Shown: in pieces, positions 7,545-15,353 of the stretch | Layout of the letters: each line of letters opens with the position of its first letter | How positions within the stretch are numbered: the first letter of the stretch is position 1 | Origin: an uncultured Oscillibacter sp. | GTDB taxonomy: Bacteria > Bacillota > Clostridia > Oscillospirales > Oscillospiraceae | Direction: 5' to 3' | Length of the DNA stretch: 48,741 nucleotides | Assembly (NCBI GenBank): GCA_905200545.1 | Contig: CAJKKQ010000021.1 | Coordinates: 1 to 48,741, forward strand | The notes under the pieces: generated by a model | What the model was told of the DNA's origin: nothing | Database searches by the model: none | Seen by the model: the letters and a program-made list of their open reading frames with translations, nothing else | Program-made: the position numbers and the translations under genes

Positions 7545-7567
7545 GAAAAGTCATCATATGACTTTTC
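7545..7567. promoter_or_regulatory. Palindrome, candidate GntR-type operator
   Basis: Perfect 10-3-10 inverted repeat with core GTCAT-CAT-ATGAC, about 125 bp upstream of the dehydratase promoter and just downstream of the regulator gene. Its size suits a dimeric winged-helix regulator. The link to the adjacent regulator is inference. Confidence 0.5.
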
Positions 7568-7688
7568 TTTCCAAATGCGAGAAAACAGACAAAATAGGAC
7601 AAAAAAGTGAAAAAACATGTGATTTTTGGCGAGATGACCATAGATAAAAAGGAGATTTTGTGAGAAAGTAGAAAGATGTTTGAACAAC

Positions 7689-7717
7689 TTGCAATACCAC
7701 TTTTCGAAAATTATAAT
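7689..7717 (+). promoter_or_regulatory. Promoter of the dehydratase-gntP operon
   Basis: TTGCAA (7689-7694) and perfect TATAAT (7712-7717) with a 17-bp spacer. Confidence 0.75.
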
Positions 7718-7740
7718 ACAAGGAAGATATCGAAAACGAG

Positions 7741-7756
7741 AAACAGCCGGCTGTTT
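7741..7756. promoter_or_regulatory. 16-bp palindrome after the dehydratase promoter
   Basis: AAACAGCC-GGCTGTTT, a perfect 8+8 palindrome about 18 nt downstream of the predicted start of transcription and therefore well placed for repression. Its sequence is unlike that of the 7545 palindrome, so two regulators may be involved. Confidence 0.45.
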
Positions 7757-7810
7757 TAACCCAATGAAATGCTCTGCTCGAAGAGAGAAAGTACAGGAGG
7801 ATTGAACAGT

Positions 7811-9493
7811 ATGTCTCGTAGTGAACACATTTTGAAGGGGCTGGGAAACCAATATTATCGCGCCACCTACAAGTCTATGGGTTTTACCACGGAGGACCTG
7901 AAACGTCCGATCATCGGCATTGCCAATGCGTGGAGCGAATGTGTGCCCGGTCACTATAACCTGCGGCAGGTGGCCCAGAGAGTGAAAGACGGAATTTACC
8001 GCGCCGGTGGTACACCTGTGGAATTTGGCGTCATCGGTGGATGTGACGGTATGGGGCAGGGCCACGACGGAATGCATTTTATTATGCCGTCCCGGGAGCT
8101 GATTGCCGACTCCATTGAGTCTATGGCCCAAATCAACCTTTTTGACGGACTGGTGATGCTGGGTTCCTGTGACAAGATCGTTCCCGGCATGCTGATGGCG
8201 GCGGCCCGGCTGGACATTCCCTGCATCTTTTTGCCCGGCGGTCCCATGGAGGGAGGCGTGGAATTTGACGGACGCCAGTCGGACCAGACCTCCAGTACGG
8301 AGGCTTACGGCATGCTGACTGCCGGAAAGATCACCCAGGAAGAATATGTTGCCCTGGAGAATACTGCCTGCCCTGGCTGTGGCTCCTGCTCCTATCTGGG
8401 GACGGCCAACACTATGTGCGCTCTGGCCGAGGCCATGGGAATGACCCTGCCAGACGGCGGCACGGCTCCCGCAACCTCTGCCATGCGCATGATGAAGGCG
8501 GAAGAGACCGGCGTCAAGATCATGGAGCTGGTGGAGAAGAACATCACCTCCCGCCAGATTATCACGGACGCCTCTCTCCGCAACGCGGTCAAAGCCTGTC
8601 TGGCCATGAGTGGTTCTACCAATGCGGTGATGCACCTGACGGCCATCGCTTATGAGGCGGAGCTTGACATCCGCATCCTGGATGAGTTCGACCGCCTCTC
8701 TGATACGACTCCCCAGCTGGCAAAGATGAACCCCTCCTGCAAATACAACATCGTGGATTTTTACAGAGATGGCGGTGTGCCCCGTCTGCTGGAGAACATG
8801 AAGTCTATGCTGGAGACGGATGTCATGACTGTCACCGGGCACACGATGGAGGAAAATATTTGTGCCCACAAGTATCTTTATCCTGCCACCGGTCTGGTGA
8901 ATCACACCCTGGATGATCCCTTCGGATATACCGGCGGTGTGGCCGTCCTGCGGGGCAACCTGGCCCCCGATACCGGTATCACCAAGCCCGGGGCCTTTGA
9001 CAAAAGCCTGCACCATTTCAAAGGTGAGGCCATCTGCTTCGACTCTGAGGAGGCTGCTGAGGAAGCCATTCTCAACGGAAAGGTCCGTGACGGGCATGTG
9101 GTGGTCATCCGCTACGAGGGCCCCAAGGGCGGCCCGGGTATGCGGGAGATGTACAAGGCCATGAAGTACCTCTATGGCCGCGGGCTGGCAAAGACCACGG
9201 CCCTCATCACGGACGGTCGATTCTCCGGGACCAATAACGGTTGCTTTGTGGGCCACATCTCTCCGGAAGCTGCTGAAGGCGGCCCCATTGCCATTGTCCG
9301 AGACGGTGACATCATTGAAATTGATGTAGACAATAAAAAGCTGGATCTGCTGGTCCCTCAGGAGGAAATTGAAGCTCGCTTGAAGGATTGGAAACGTCCT
9401 GAGCCCAAGTTCAAGAAAGGCTGGCTGGGACTTTACTGCAAACTGGCTGCCTCCGGTTCTGAGGGTGGCGTCATGAAGTTTGATCGCCTTTAA
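7811..9493 (+). CDS. IlvD/Edd-family dehydratase, probably for a sugar acid
   Basis: 560 residues, full length for the dihydroxy-acid/6-phosphogluconate dehydratase family, which removes water using an Fe-S cluster and Mg2+. Family features include GGCDGMGQGHDGM, GSCDKIVPGM (Cys120-Asp-Lys), the GSCSYLGTANTM cluster Cys at 193, and the C-terminal ITDGRFSG. The start at 7811 follows CAGGAGG. Automatic naming would give ilvD, but no valine/isoleucine genes are near. A GntR-type regulator and a GntP permease flank it, so a sugar acid such as gluconate, galactonate or a pentonate is the more likely substrate. No KDG kinase or aldolase is in the cassette. Confidence 0.85.
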   Translation: MSRSEHILKGLGNQYYRATYKSMGFTTEDLKRPIIGIANAWSECVPGHYNLRQVAQRVKDGIYRAGGTPVEFGVIGGCDGMGQGHDGMHFIMPSRELIADSIESMAQINLFDGLVMLGSCDKIVPGMLMAAARLDIPCIFLPGGPMEGGVEFDGRQSDQTSSTEAYGMLTAGKITQEEYVALENTACPGCGSCSYLGTANTMCALAEAMGMTLPDGGTAPATSAMRMMKAEETGVKIMELVEKNITSRQIITDASLRNAVKACLAMSGSTNAVMHLTAIAYEAELDIRILDEFDRLSDTTPQLAKMNPSCKYNIVDFYRDGGVPRLLENMKSMLETDVMTVTGHTMEENICAHKYLYPATGLVNHTLDDPFGYTGGVAVLRGNLAPDTGITKPGAFDKSLHHFKGEAICFDSEEAAEEAILNGKVRDGHVVVIRYEGPKGGPGMREMYKAMKYLYGRGLAKTTALITDGRFSGTNNGCFVGHISPEAAEGGPIAIVRDGDIIEIDVDNKKLDLLVPQEEIEARLKDWKRPEPKFKKGWLGLYCKLAASGSEGGVMKFDRL

Positions 9494-9517
9494 GGAACGG
9501 AGAGGAGGAGAGCTGTT

Positions 9518-10789
9518 ATGGACGGAGTTACGGTTTCTGTATTGGGCGCCCTGGTGGCGCTAGCAATCGCCATCATTCTGATTTTAAAGAAAGTGCAGCC
9601 AACTTACGCCATGATTTTTGGCGCTATCATCGGTGGCCTTGTTGGCGGAGCCGGACTGGGTGGCACAGTAGATTATATTGTTTCCGGAACGCAGGGTATC
9701 GTATCTGCCATCATCCGGATTGTCACCGCTGGTATTTTGGCCGGTGCCTTGATTGAAAGCGGTGCTGCAGACCGGATTGCCCAGGCGATTATCAAGACAC
9801 TGGGCACCAAACGGTGCCTCATCGCTATGATGTTGGCCACTTGGCTGCTGACGGCCGTGGGAGTATTTGGTGATGTGGCGGTGATTACCGTTGCTCCCAT
9901 TGCTATTCAGATGGCCCGTCGGGCTAACTACCATAAATTGGGCGTTCTGATGGCTATGGTGGGTGGAGTCAAGGCTGGTAATGTTATGAGCCCCAATCCC
10001 AATGCTATTGCCGCTGCAGAGGGCTTCGGTCAGCCTTTGACTTCTGTGATTGCAGTGGGCATCATTCCAGCAGTTACCGCGCTGATCGTTACAGCGCTGC
10101 TGGCCAGGGCTCTGGCATACAAAGGCTCGGTAATTACGGATAACGATATCAATGCGATGGAGGAGAAAGATCTTCCTTCCCTGGGAGCGGCGCTTTCCGG
10201 TCCCATTGTCACCATAGCCCTTCTGGTCTTGCGCCCTATTGCCGGAATTACCGTGGACCCGCTGGTAGCCCTTCCCGTGGGTGGTATTGTGGGAACCATC
10301 GTTATGGGCAAGACCAGGGAAATGGGACGGTATTTTACCATGGGCCTTGGGAAGATGAGCGGCGTAGCTATGCTTTTGATCGGCACTGGTGCCTTATCCG
10401 GTATCATTTCTAATTCTAATCTAAAAGATGTGATCACTGCATTTATTGAAGCCATGGGTCTGCCTGGATTTATGCTGGCTCCCATTGCCGGCATCTTGAT
10501 GGGGGCGGCTACCGCTTCCTCTACTGCAGGCACGACGCTGGGTAGCCAGATTTTTGGCCCCACCGTAGTGGCCAGTGGAGTATCTCCCTTGGCGGCTGCG
10601 GCGATGACCCACGCTGGCAGCTTTGCCTTTGACGGCCTGCCGCATGGTTCTTTCTTCCACGTCAGTGCGGGTGCTGTGAATATGGATATTCGGGAACGGC
10701 TGCAGCTGATCGTTTTTGAATCGCTGAACGGTTTGGCCATGGTGGCGATGAGTACGTTGGTGTTCGGAGTGCTTCGCTTGATGGGTTGA
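9518..10789 (+). CDS. GntP-family gluconate/sugar-acid:H+ symporter
   Basis: 423-residue inner-membrane permease with about 12-14 hydrophobic segments. GntP-family signatures include LAGALIESGAADRIA, GDVAVITVAPIA, MSPNPNAIAAAEGFG and AAMTHAGSFAFDGLPHGSFFH near the C-terminus. It starts 24 nt after the dehydratase and shares its promoter. It should import the substrate that the dehydratase then processes. Confidence 0.92.
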   Translation: MDGVTVSVLGALVALAIAIILILKKVQPTYAMIFGAIIGGLVGGAGLGGTVDYIVSGTQGIVSAIIRIVTAGILAGALIESGAADRIAQAIIKTLGTKRCLIAMMLATWLLTAVGVFGDVAVITVAPIAIQMARRANYHKLGVLMAMVGGVKAGNVMSPNPNAIAAAEGFGQPLTSVIAVGIIPAVTALIVTALLARALAYKGSVITDNDINAMEEKDLPSLGAALSGPIVTIALLVLRPIAGITVDPLVALPVGGIVGTIVMGKTREMGRYFTMGLGKMSGVAMLLIGTGALSGIISNSNLKDVITAFIEAMGLPGFMLAPIAGILMGAATASSTAGTTLGSQIFGPTVVASGVSPLAAAAMTHAGSFAFDGLPHGSFFHVSAGAVNMDIRERLQLIVFESLNGLAMVAMSTLVFGVLRLMG

Positions 10790-11492
10790 CATCTTGGGGA
10801 GGATGTGGCCTGTACGGCCCGCTCTGTGTGTTCCCAGCCTTTTGACATGGTCAGGCTCAGAACAGGAGGGAGGGACCCATTGGAAATCGACCTATAAAAA
10901 GCAGACTGGATACCTGAACTGCTCCAGATTGTGCGGACAGCGCAAAAAAAGACACTGGGAAGAACAATTGAGGCTTAACTAGAGAGGCGCCGCTTACGCG
11001 GTGCCTCTCTGGTTTTTAATTAGAGTGTATTCATGGATTTAGAAGCAAACCAGTAAAAGAAATTCTTTCGTTCCAGATGCTCATGAAGATGGCAATTGTA
11101 GTTTTACCATTTAATACCAGAAAAAATGCAAGCGTCAGATTCCTGAGGATATCATTAATGAACAGGTAATGCCAAGCAGTTCCTATATGCTCAGGGAAAA
11201 AGAGTATGAGGCATCAAAGGCTAGAACTACTCCATACGATGTTCATTGCAAATCCCTGTTGGAATACTTTGGGTTAAGACAAGCTGTCTATGATGGGTAT
11301 TTCTCTGATCAAAACGGAATTCTCATCTGCTTTGATGCTAAATTGGCTAGCTTTGGTGATGGTTGAATTATGTGTAACGATTACTTGGGCAAGTACGTAT
11401 CCGGGACGGGACTTGAAGTGTTTGGGAGGTGCTATGGAGAGAAAGCATTTTTTATCGATTCCGGACGAGAATAGAAAGTTCGGAATAGCTAG
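10790..11492 (+). other. Decayed intergenic stretch between gntP and the IS
   Basis: No intact gene seen. It holds the gntP terminator (10981-11018), then AT-richer sequence with an open frame of 83 codons (11115-11366) that starts right after a stop and has protein-like composition (YDVHCKSLLEYFGLRQAVYD). I do not recognise it. The sequence resumes after the IS (12629-12798), again with a short protein-like end (EPQDVFKPDDAGFNQ). It may be an old gene destroyed before the IS arrived. Confidence 0.4.
10981..11018 (+). terminator. Terminator of the dehydratase-gntP operon
   Basis: 13-bp stem with one G-U pair (10981-10993 with 10998-11010), loop TTAC and a GGTTTTTAA tail, about 190 nt after gntP. 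Confidence 0.8.
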
Positions 11493-12624
11493 GGCAATAC
11501 CGCACAGAAAAGATGCGGAATAAAGGCAAGTGTGGTAAAATATAGGCATGGATAAGCAAGTAAGTCTGTCTGGCCTGAGTGATGAATTGGCGCAGGTACG
11601 GACAAAGAAAAAAGAATTTCTATCGCAGATAGAACGCATCGTCCCGTGGGGAGAGTGGCTCACACTCATCAGGCCGTACTACTACAAGAGGGGACGCGGC
11701 AATAAGCCCTACGATTTGGAACGTATGCTGAGGATCTATCTGCTGCAAAACCTGTATGATCTGGCGGACGAAGCAACGGTGGCTGAGGTCATAGACAGCC
11801 GAGCCTTTTCGGATTTCTGCGGAGTGGACTCCAGCAACCAGGTGCCGGACGGAGATACACTGGGGCGTTTTCGGAATCTGCTGACACGCAATGGGCTGCA
11901 GGGGAAGCTGTTCCGCCAGGTAGTGGAGCTTTTGCAGCAAAGAGGACTTATCCTCAAAAAAGGGACCATTGTGGACTCCACGATCATTGCAGCGCCATCC
12001 TCCACAAAAAATCAGGGAAAGCAGCGGGACCCGGACGCGCATCAGGTGAAGAAGGGAAACGCATGGTACTTCGGCTACAAGGCGCACATTGGAGTGGACA
12101 AGGATACCGGTCTGGTCCACACCGTTGAGGTGACTGGGGCCAATACCCATGATGTCGTTATGACCTCCAAGCTGCTGACCGGTGACGAAGAAAGCGTCTA
12201 TGGAGACAGCGGGTATCTTGGTGCGGACAAACGGGAGGATAGCATCCGAAGGAATCGCCAGGGAAGGAGCATCCGCTACAGGATCAACCGCCGCCCTTCT
12301 CAAATCAGGAAGAAACCAACCAGGGCACAGGGCCAGCTCAAGCGCAGAGAGCACGAAAAGTCATCTATTCGCGCTAAAGTGGAACACGTATTTGCGGTCG
12401 TCAAGGGTCGGTTCCGATACCGAAAGACACGGTACCGGGGCCTGCGGAAGCAGACCGCTAAATTGAATATGCTGTTCGCTTTGGCGAACCTGATCTTGGC
12501 TGACAGGCCCTGACTGGCAGCCTGAGTTGGTGCGCCCTGCCAGGCGAACTGAGGGGATAATACTGGCTGCCCTACAGACGAGCTTACTATGGCTCTCCCT
12601 ATACGCTATTTGTGCGGTATTGCC
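11493..12624 (+). mobile_element. IS5-family insertion sequence, complete
   Basis: 1132 bp. Terminal inverted repeats start GGCAATACCGCACA (11493) and end with its complement (12624). The target CTAG is duplicated on both sides (11489-11492, 12625-12628), as is usual for IS5 relatives that target YTAR sites. One intact transposase gene fills it. It sits in degraded sequence and breaks no recognisable gene. Confidence 0.9.
11548..12513 (+). CDS. IS5-family transposase
   Basis: 321 residues. The N-terminal DUF772-like region has PYDLERMLRIYLLQNLYDLADEATVAEVIDS. The DDE catalytic region has the first Asp in GTIVDSTIIAAP, the second in VYGDSGYLGA, and the Glu in RAKVEHVFAVVKGRFRYRKTRYRG, the IS5 Y-(2)-R-(3)-E-(6)-K signature. 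It appears intact and may be active. Confidence 0.93.
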   Translation: MDKQVSLSGLSDELAQVRTKKKEFLSQIERIVPWGEWLTLIRPYYYKRGRGNKPYDLERMLRIYLLQNLYDLADEATVAEVIDSRAFSDFCGVDSSNQVPDGDTLGRFRNLLTRNGLQGKLFRQVVELLQQRGLILKKGTIVDSTIIAAPSSTKNQGKQRDPDAHQVKKGNAWYFGYKAHIGVDKDTGLVHTVEVTGANTHDVVMTSKLLTGDEESVYGDSGYLGADKREDSIRRNRQGRSIRYRINRRPSQIRKKPTRAQGQLKRREHEKSSIRAKVEHVFAVVKGRFRYRKTRYRGLRKQTAKLNMLFALANLILADRP

Positions 12625-12798
12625 CTAGGTTTATTTTGAAACAGCCGGATATTTGGCTCTATTGAGCCTCAAGATGTCTTCAAACCTGATGACGCTGGTT
12701 TTAATCAATCTATGAAACGATGGAGTACGTTGGCATTTTGAATGGAAGTACTGGTGCCGTATGACGGAAACATGATTTCCATTTTGGATTTTTGCTGG

Positions 12799-13974
12799 TC
12801 AGATCTCCAGCCCGTCCTGGAGCACCCGGCTGGCCGCCTGTTTGTTCTTATCGAAGGCATGGGTATAGATGTCCAGCGTGGTGGATGGCTGGCTGTGGCC
12901 CAGGAGGCCTGCCACCGTGGCCACGTCCGTGCCGTTTGCGATGAGCAGGCTGGCGTTGGTGTGCCGCAGGGAGTGGACGTTCAGATATTCCGGCAGGCCG
13001 TGCTTTTTCAGGATTAGCTTGAACCGCCAGGTGAAGGTGGAGGGCGTCATGGGAAGGCGGCAGCCCTTGCGGCGGAACAGGAAGTCCCCGTCCTCCAGTT
13101 CTCTGCCGTCATAGGCCTCCGTCTCCCACGCGCACTCCTGACGGTATTCTCTCAGCAGAGACTCCATCTCCAGAGAGAAGTAGACGTAGCGGTCTCCGGA
13201 GACAGTTTTGGGAGCCTTGGTGAAGATCTCCTCGTCCGTCACCTTCACCGCATTCCGGCGAATGTGGATGGAGCGCTGCTCCCAGTCGATGTCGCCCCAT
13301 TGCAGGGCGCAGCACTCGCCGCGGCGCATGCCCGTGGCGATCACCAGCTTGAAATAAGTCTCATACTTGATGCTCTCGTCCTCCAGAGCGGAGATGATCT
13401 TTCCCACAGTCTCCGCGTCAGCAATTTTCTTCTCTGTCTTTCGTCCCGCATAACGGTAAGTGCGCCAGGCGGGGTTATGACGCAGAAAGCCACCCTCCAC
13501 GGCATCGGAGAGGATGCTGCACAGCGTAGCGTGCACGCCCTCAACGGTGTACTCGGAGAGTGGCTTTTTGGTTTCCGTGCTGACGGTCTCACGGAGCTGG
13601 GCGTAGAAGGCCCGGAAATGCTCCGGCCGCAGTTCTGTGAGCTTGTAGTGGCCCAGGGCAGGGAGAATGCGGACGATGTCCTGCTGGTCCCGGCGGATGG
13701 TGGACTTGGCCAGTTTGCCGGGGGCGATCTCCCGCAGCCACAGATCGATGTAGGCGGCCAAGGTGATGGGCTTTGTAGTTTCCTCCGGGGTATCCCGGCA
13801 GGATCGCTCGAAGAGCACTGCCTGCTCCCGGAGCCATTTCTCCCTCTGTTTTGGCGTCAGCCCTTCGGGGGGATGGACGGTTTTCTGCCGGGGCTTGATG
13901 CGTGCGCCCTTGTAGTCGTAGCCCATGGAGACCACGATGAGATAGCTGTTTCCCCGTTTTCGGATGCTTGCCAT
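12799..13974 (-). CDS. int: Tyrosine integrase 1
   Basis: 391 residues. An AP2-like N-terminal arm-binding part (about 1-60) is followed by a SAM-like core-binding domain (70-165) and the catalytic domain. Catalytic residues are all visible: Arg217 (ATGMRRGE), Lys253, His334/Arg337 (HSLRH), His360 (GH) and Tyr370 (LDIYTH). It is a likely driver of excision and integration at tRNA-Arg. It runs in the same direction as integrase 2, 128 nt downstream of it. Its last 60 bp recur in the remnant at 6545. Confidence 0.93.
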   Translation of the reverse strand: MASIRKRGNSYLIVVSMGYDYKGARIKPRQKTVHPPEGLTPKQREKWLREQAVLFERSCRDTPEETTKPITLAAYIDLWLREIAPGKLAKSTIRRDQQDIVRILPALGHYKLTELRPEHFRAFYAQLRETVSTETKKPLSEYTVEGVHATLCSILSDAVEGGFLRHNPAWRTYRYAGRKTEKKIADAETVGKIISALEDESIKYETYFKLVIATGMRRGECCALQWGDIDWEQRSIHIRRNAVKVTDEEIFTKAPKTVSGDRYVYFSLEMESLLREYRQECAWETEAYDGRELEDGDFLFRRKGCRLPMTPSTFTWRFKLILKKHGLPEYLNVHSLRHTNASLLIANGTDVATVAGLLGHSQPSTTLDIYTHAFDKNKQAASRVLQDGLEI

Positions 13975-14102
13975 ATGGTGTTGACCTCTCTTTCCTTGGC
14001 CTCATTCCAGCTGAGGCCTGTTTGGCAAACACAACATACCGAAAGCAACCGCCAAAAGCCATCACAATTTTTGCAAACACCATTTTTCTACGAAACCGAC
14101 AA

Positions 14103-15311
14103 TCACGCACCACGCCGCTTTGCCATACACGCCGCGGCCAGGTTGAAAATGGGGCTGCCGTCAGGGCGGAGCACCGTGAGCATAGTGTCTGCCGCCTGTT
14201 CCTTTTGCGCCTGCTGGGGGTGGCAGTAGGTGCGCTCCAGGAAGCCTGTGTCGCCGTGGCCCACCAGATCGGCGACGGTCTGCTTGTCCACGTCGCAGTG
14301 GAGCAGCGCAGTCACGAAATAGTGGCGCAGGGTGTGAAGGTGGTATTCCCTGGGGAAGCCGATAGACTCGTAGATCTTCCGCAGACGCTTGGTGAAGGTG
14401 TCGGGGTGGATGAGCTGCCCGTGTTCATCGGTGAAGAGATAGGGACTGAGCTTGCGGTGGGCCCGCTCGGCCTCCATCTTTTTGCGGTGGCGGTAGCTGC
14501 GGATGATCCCACACAGCTCGCCGGAGAGATAGATCTCCCGACTGCGGCCATTTTTGGTGGCGCCCTCCACGATGCCCTTGCCGGCTACATTGCTGCGGGA
14601 GCGGCTGATGGTGAGAAGCAGGGACTCTTTTCCGAAGGTGAAGTCGGACCATTGCAGGGCGCACAGCTCACCCCGCCGGCAGCCGGTGTACAGGGAGAGC
14701 AGATAGAACAGCCGGTAGTGCCGGGGCTCCCGCGCCAGGGCGTCCAGGAGCTTTTGCACCTCGGCCTGGGAGGGGACGCGCTGGATGGCCCGCTGGGTCT
14801 GTGGCAGTGCCACCATGCGGGCGGGGTTCTTTTCCAGGATCTCGTTCCGCTTGGCGTCGCTGAGGACGGCGGACACCACCGTCAGATACTTCTGGGCGGT
14901 GGCCTCCCGGATGGGCTTCCCGTGACAGGTCCGCTTCCGCAGTTCCGCCAGCAGGTTCTCCATGTGGATGGGCCGCAGGCGGCAGAGGGGGATGGCACCG
15001 ATGTAGGGGAACACCACCTCCAGCATCCGGCGGTAGGAGGCCAGTGTGCTGGGGGCATATCGGGACTGACGGTTCAGCCACCGGCGGGCGAATTCCTCGA
15101 AGCGCATGCTGCTGTCCTCACAGAAGCCGTTCTTCACCAGCCGCTCGAATTCCTCCGCCTCGTGCGCTACATACTGGGGGATCTGCTGTTTGCGGACGGT
15201 GTCCGGCACAGTGATGGTCCTGGCCCGGCTGATTTTTCTTCCGTCAGGCCGGTATCCGTTGCTGACGGTGATCTTATATTTTCGTGTTTGAAGCTGCTTG
15301 ATGCTTGCCAT
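14103..15311 (-). CDS. Tyrosine integrase 2
   Basis: 402 residues, clearly different from integrase 1. Catalytic residues are Arg212 (YTGCRRGE), Lys253, His326/Arg329 (HTLRH), His352 and Tyr362 (ERTYCHP). The C-terminus continues about 40 residues past the Tyr. Two complete integrases in one element suggest either fusion of two elements or a two-recombinase system. It directly follows the mob genes, about 40 nt after the relaxase stop. Which of the two acts at tRNA-Arg cannot be decided from sequence. Confidence 0.92.
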   Translation of the reverse strand: MASIKQLQTRKYKITVSNGYRPDGRKISRARTITVPDTVRKQQIPQYVAHEAEEFERLVKNGFCEDSSMRFEEFARRWLNRQSRYAPSTLASYRRMLEVVFPYIGAIPLCRLRPIHMENLLAELRKRTCHGKPIREATAQKYLTVVSAVLSDAKRNEILEKNPARMVALPQTQRAIQRVPSQAEVQKLLDALAREPRHYRLFYLLSLYTGCRRGELCALQWSDFTFGKESLLLTISRSRSNVAGKGIVEGATKNGRSREIYLSGELCGIIRSYRHRKKMEAERAHRKLSPYLFTDEHGQLIHPDTFTKRLRKIYESIGFPREYHLHTLRHYFVTALLHCDVDKQTVADLVGHGDTGFLERTYCHPQQAQKEQAADTMLTVLRPDGSPIFNLAAACMAKRRGA

Positions 15312-15353
15312 AGTTGTGTCTGATTCCTTTCTTCGAATTTTCCGAGCGGGGTG

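Noticed and set aside
7475..9256. 593-residue minus-strand frame opposite the dehydratase gene
   Set aside because: Composition is His/Gly/Gln-rich without motifs; it mirrors a clearly conserved plus-strand enzyme.
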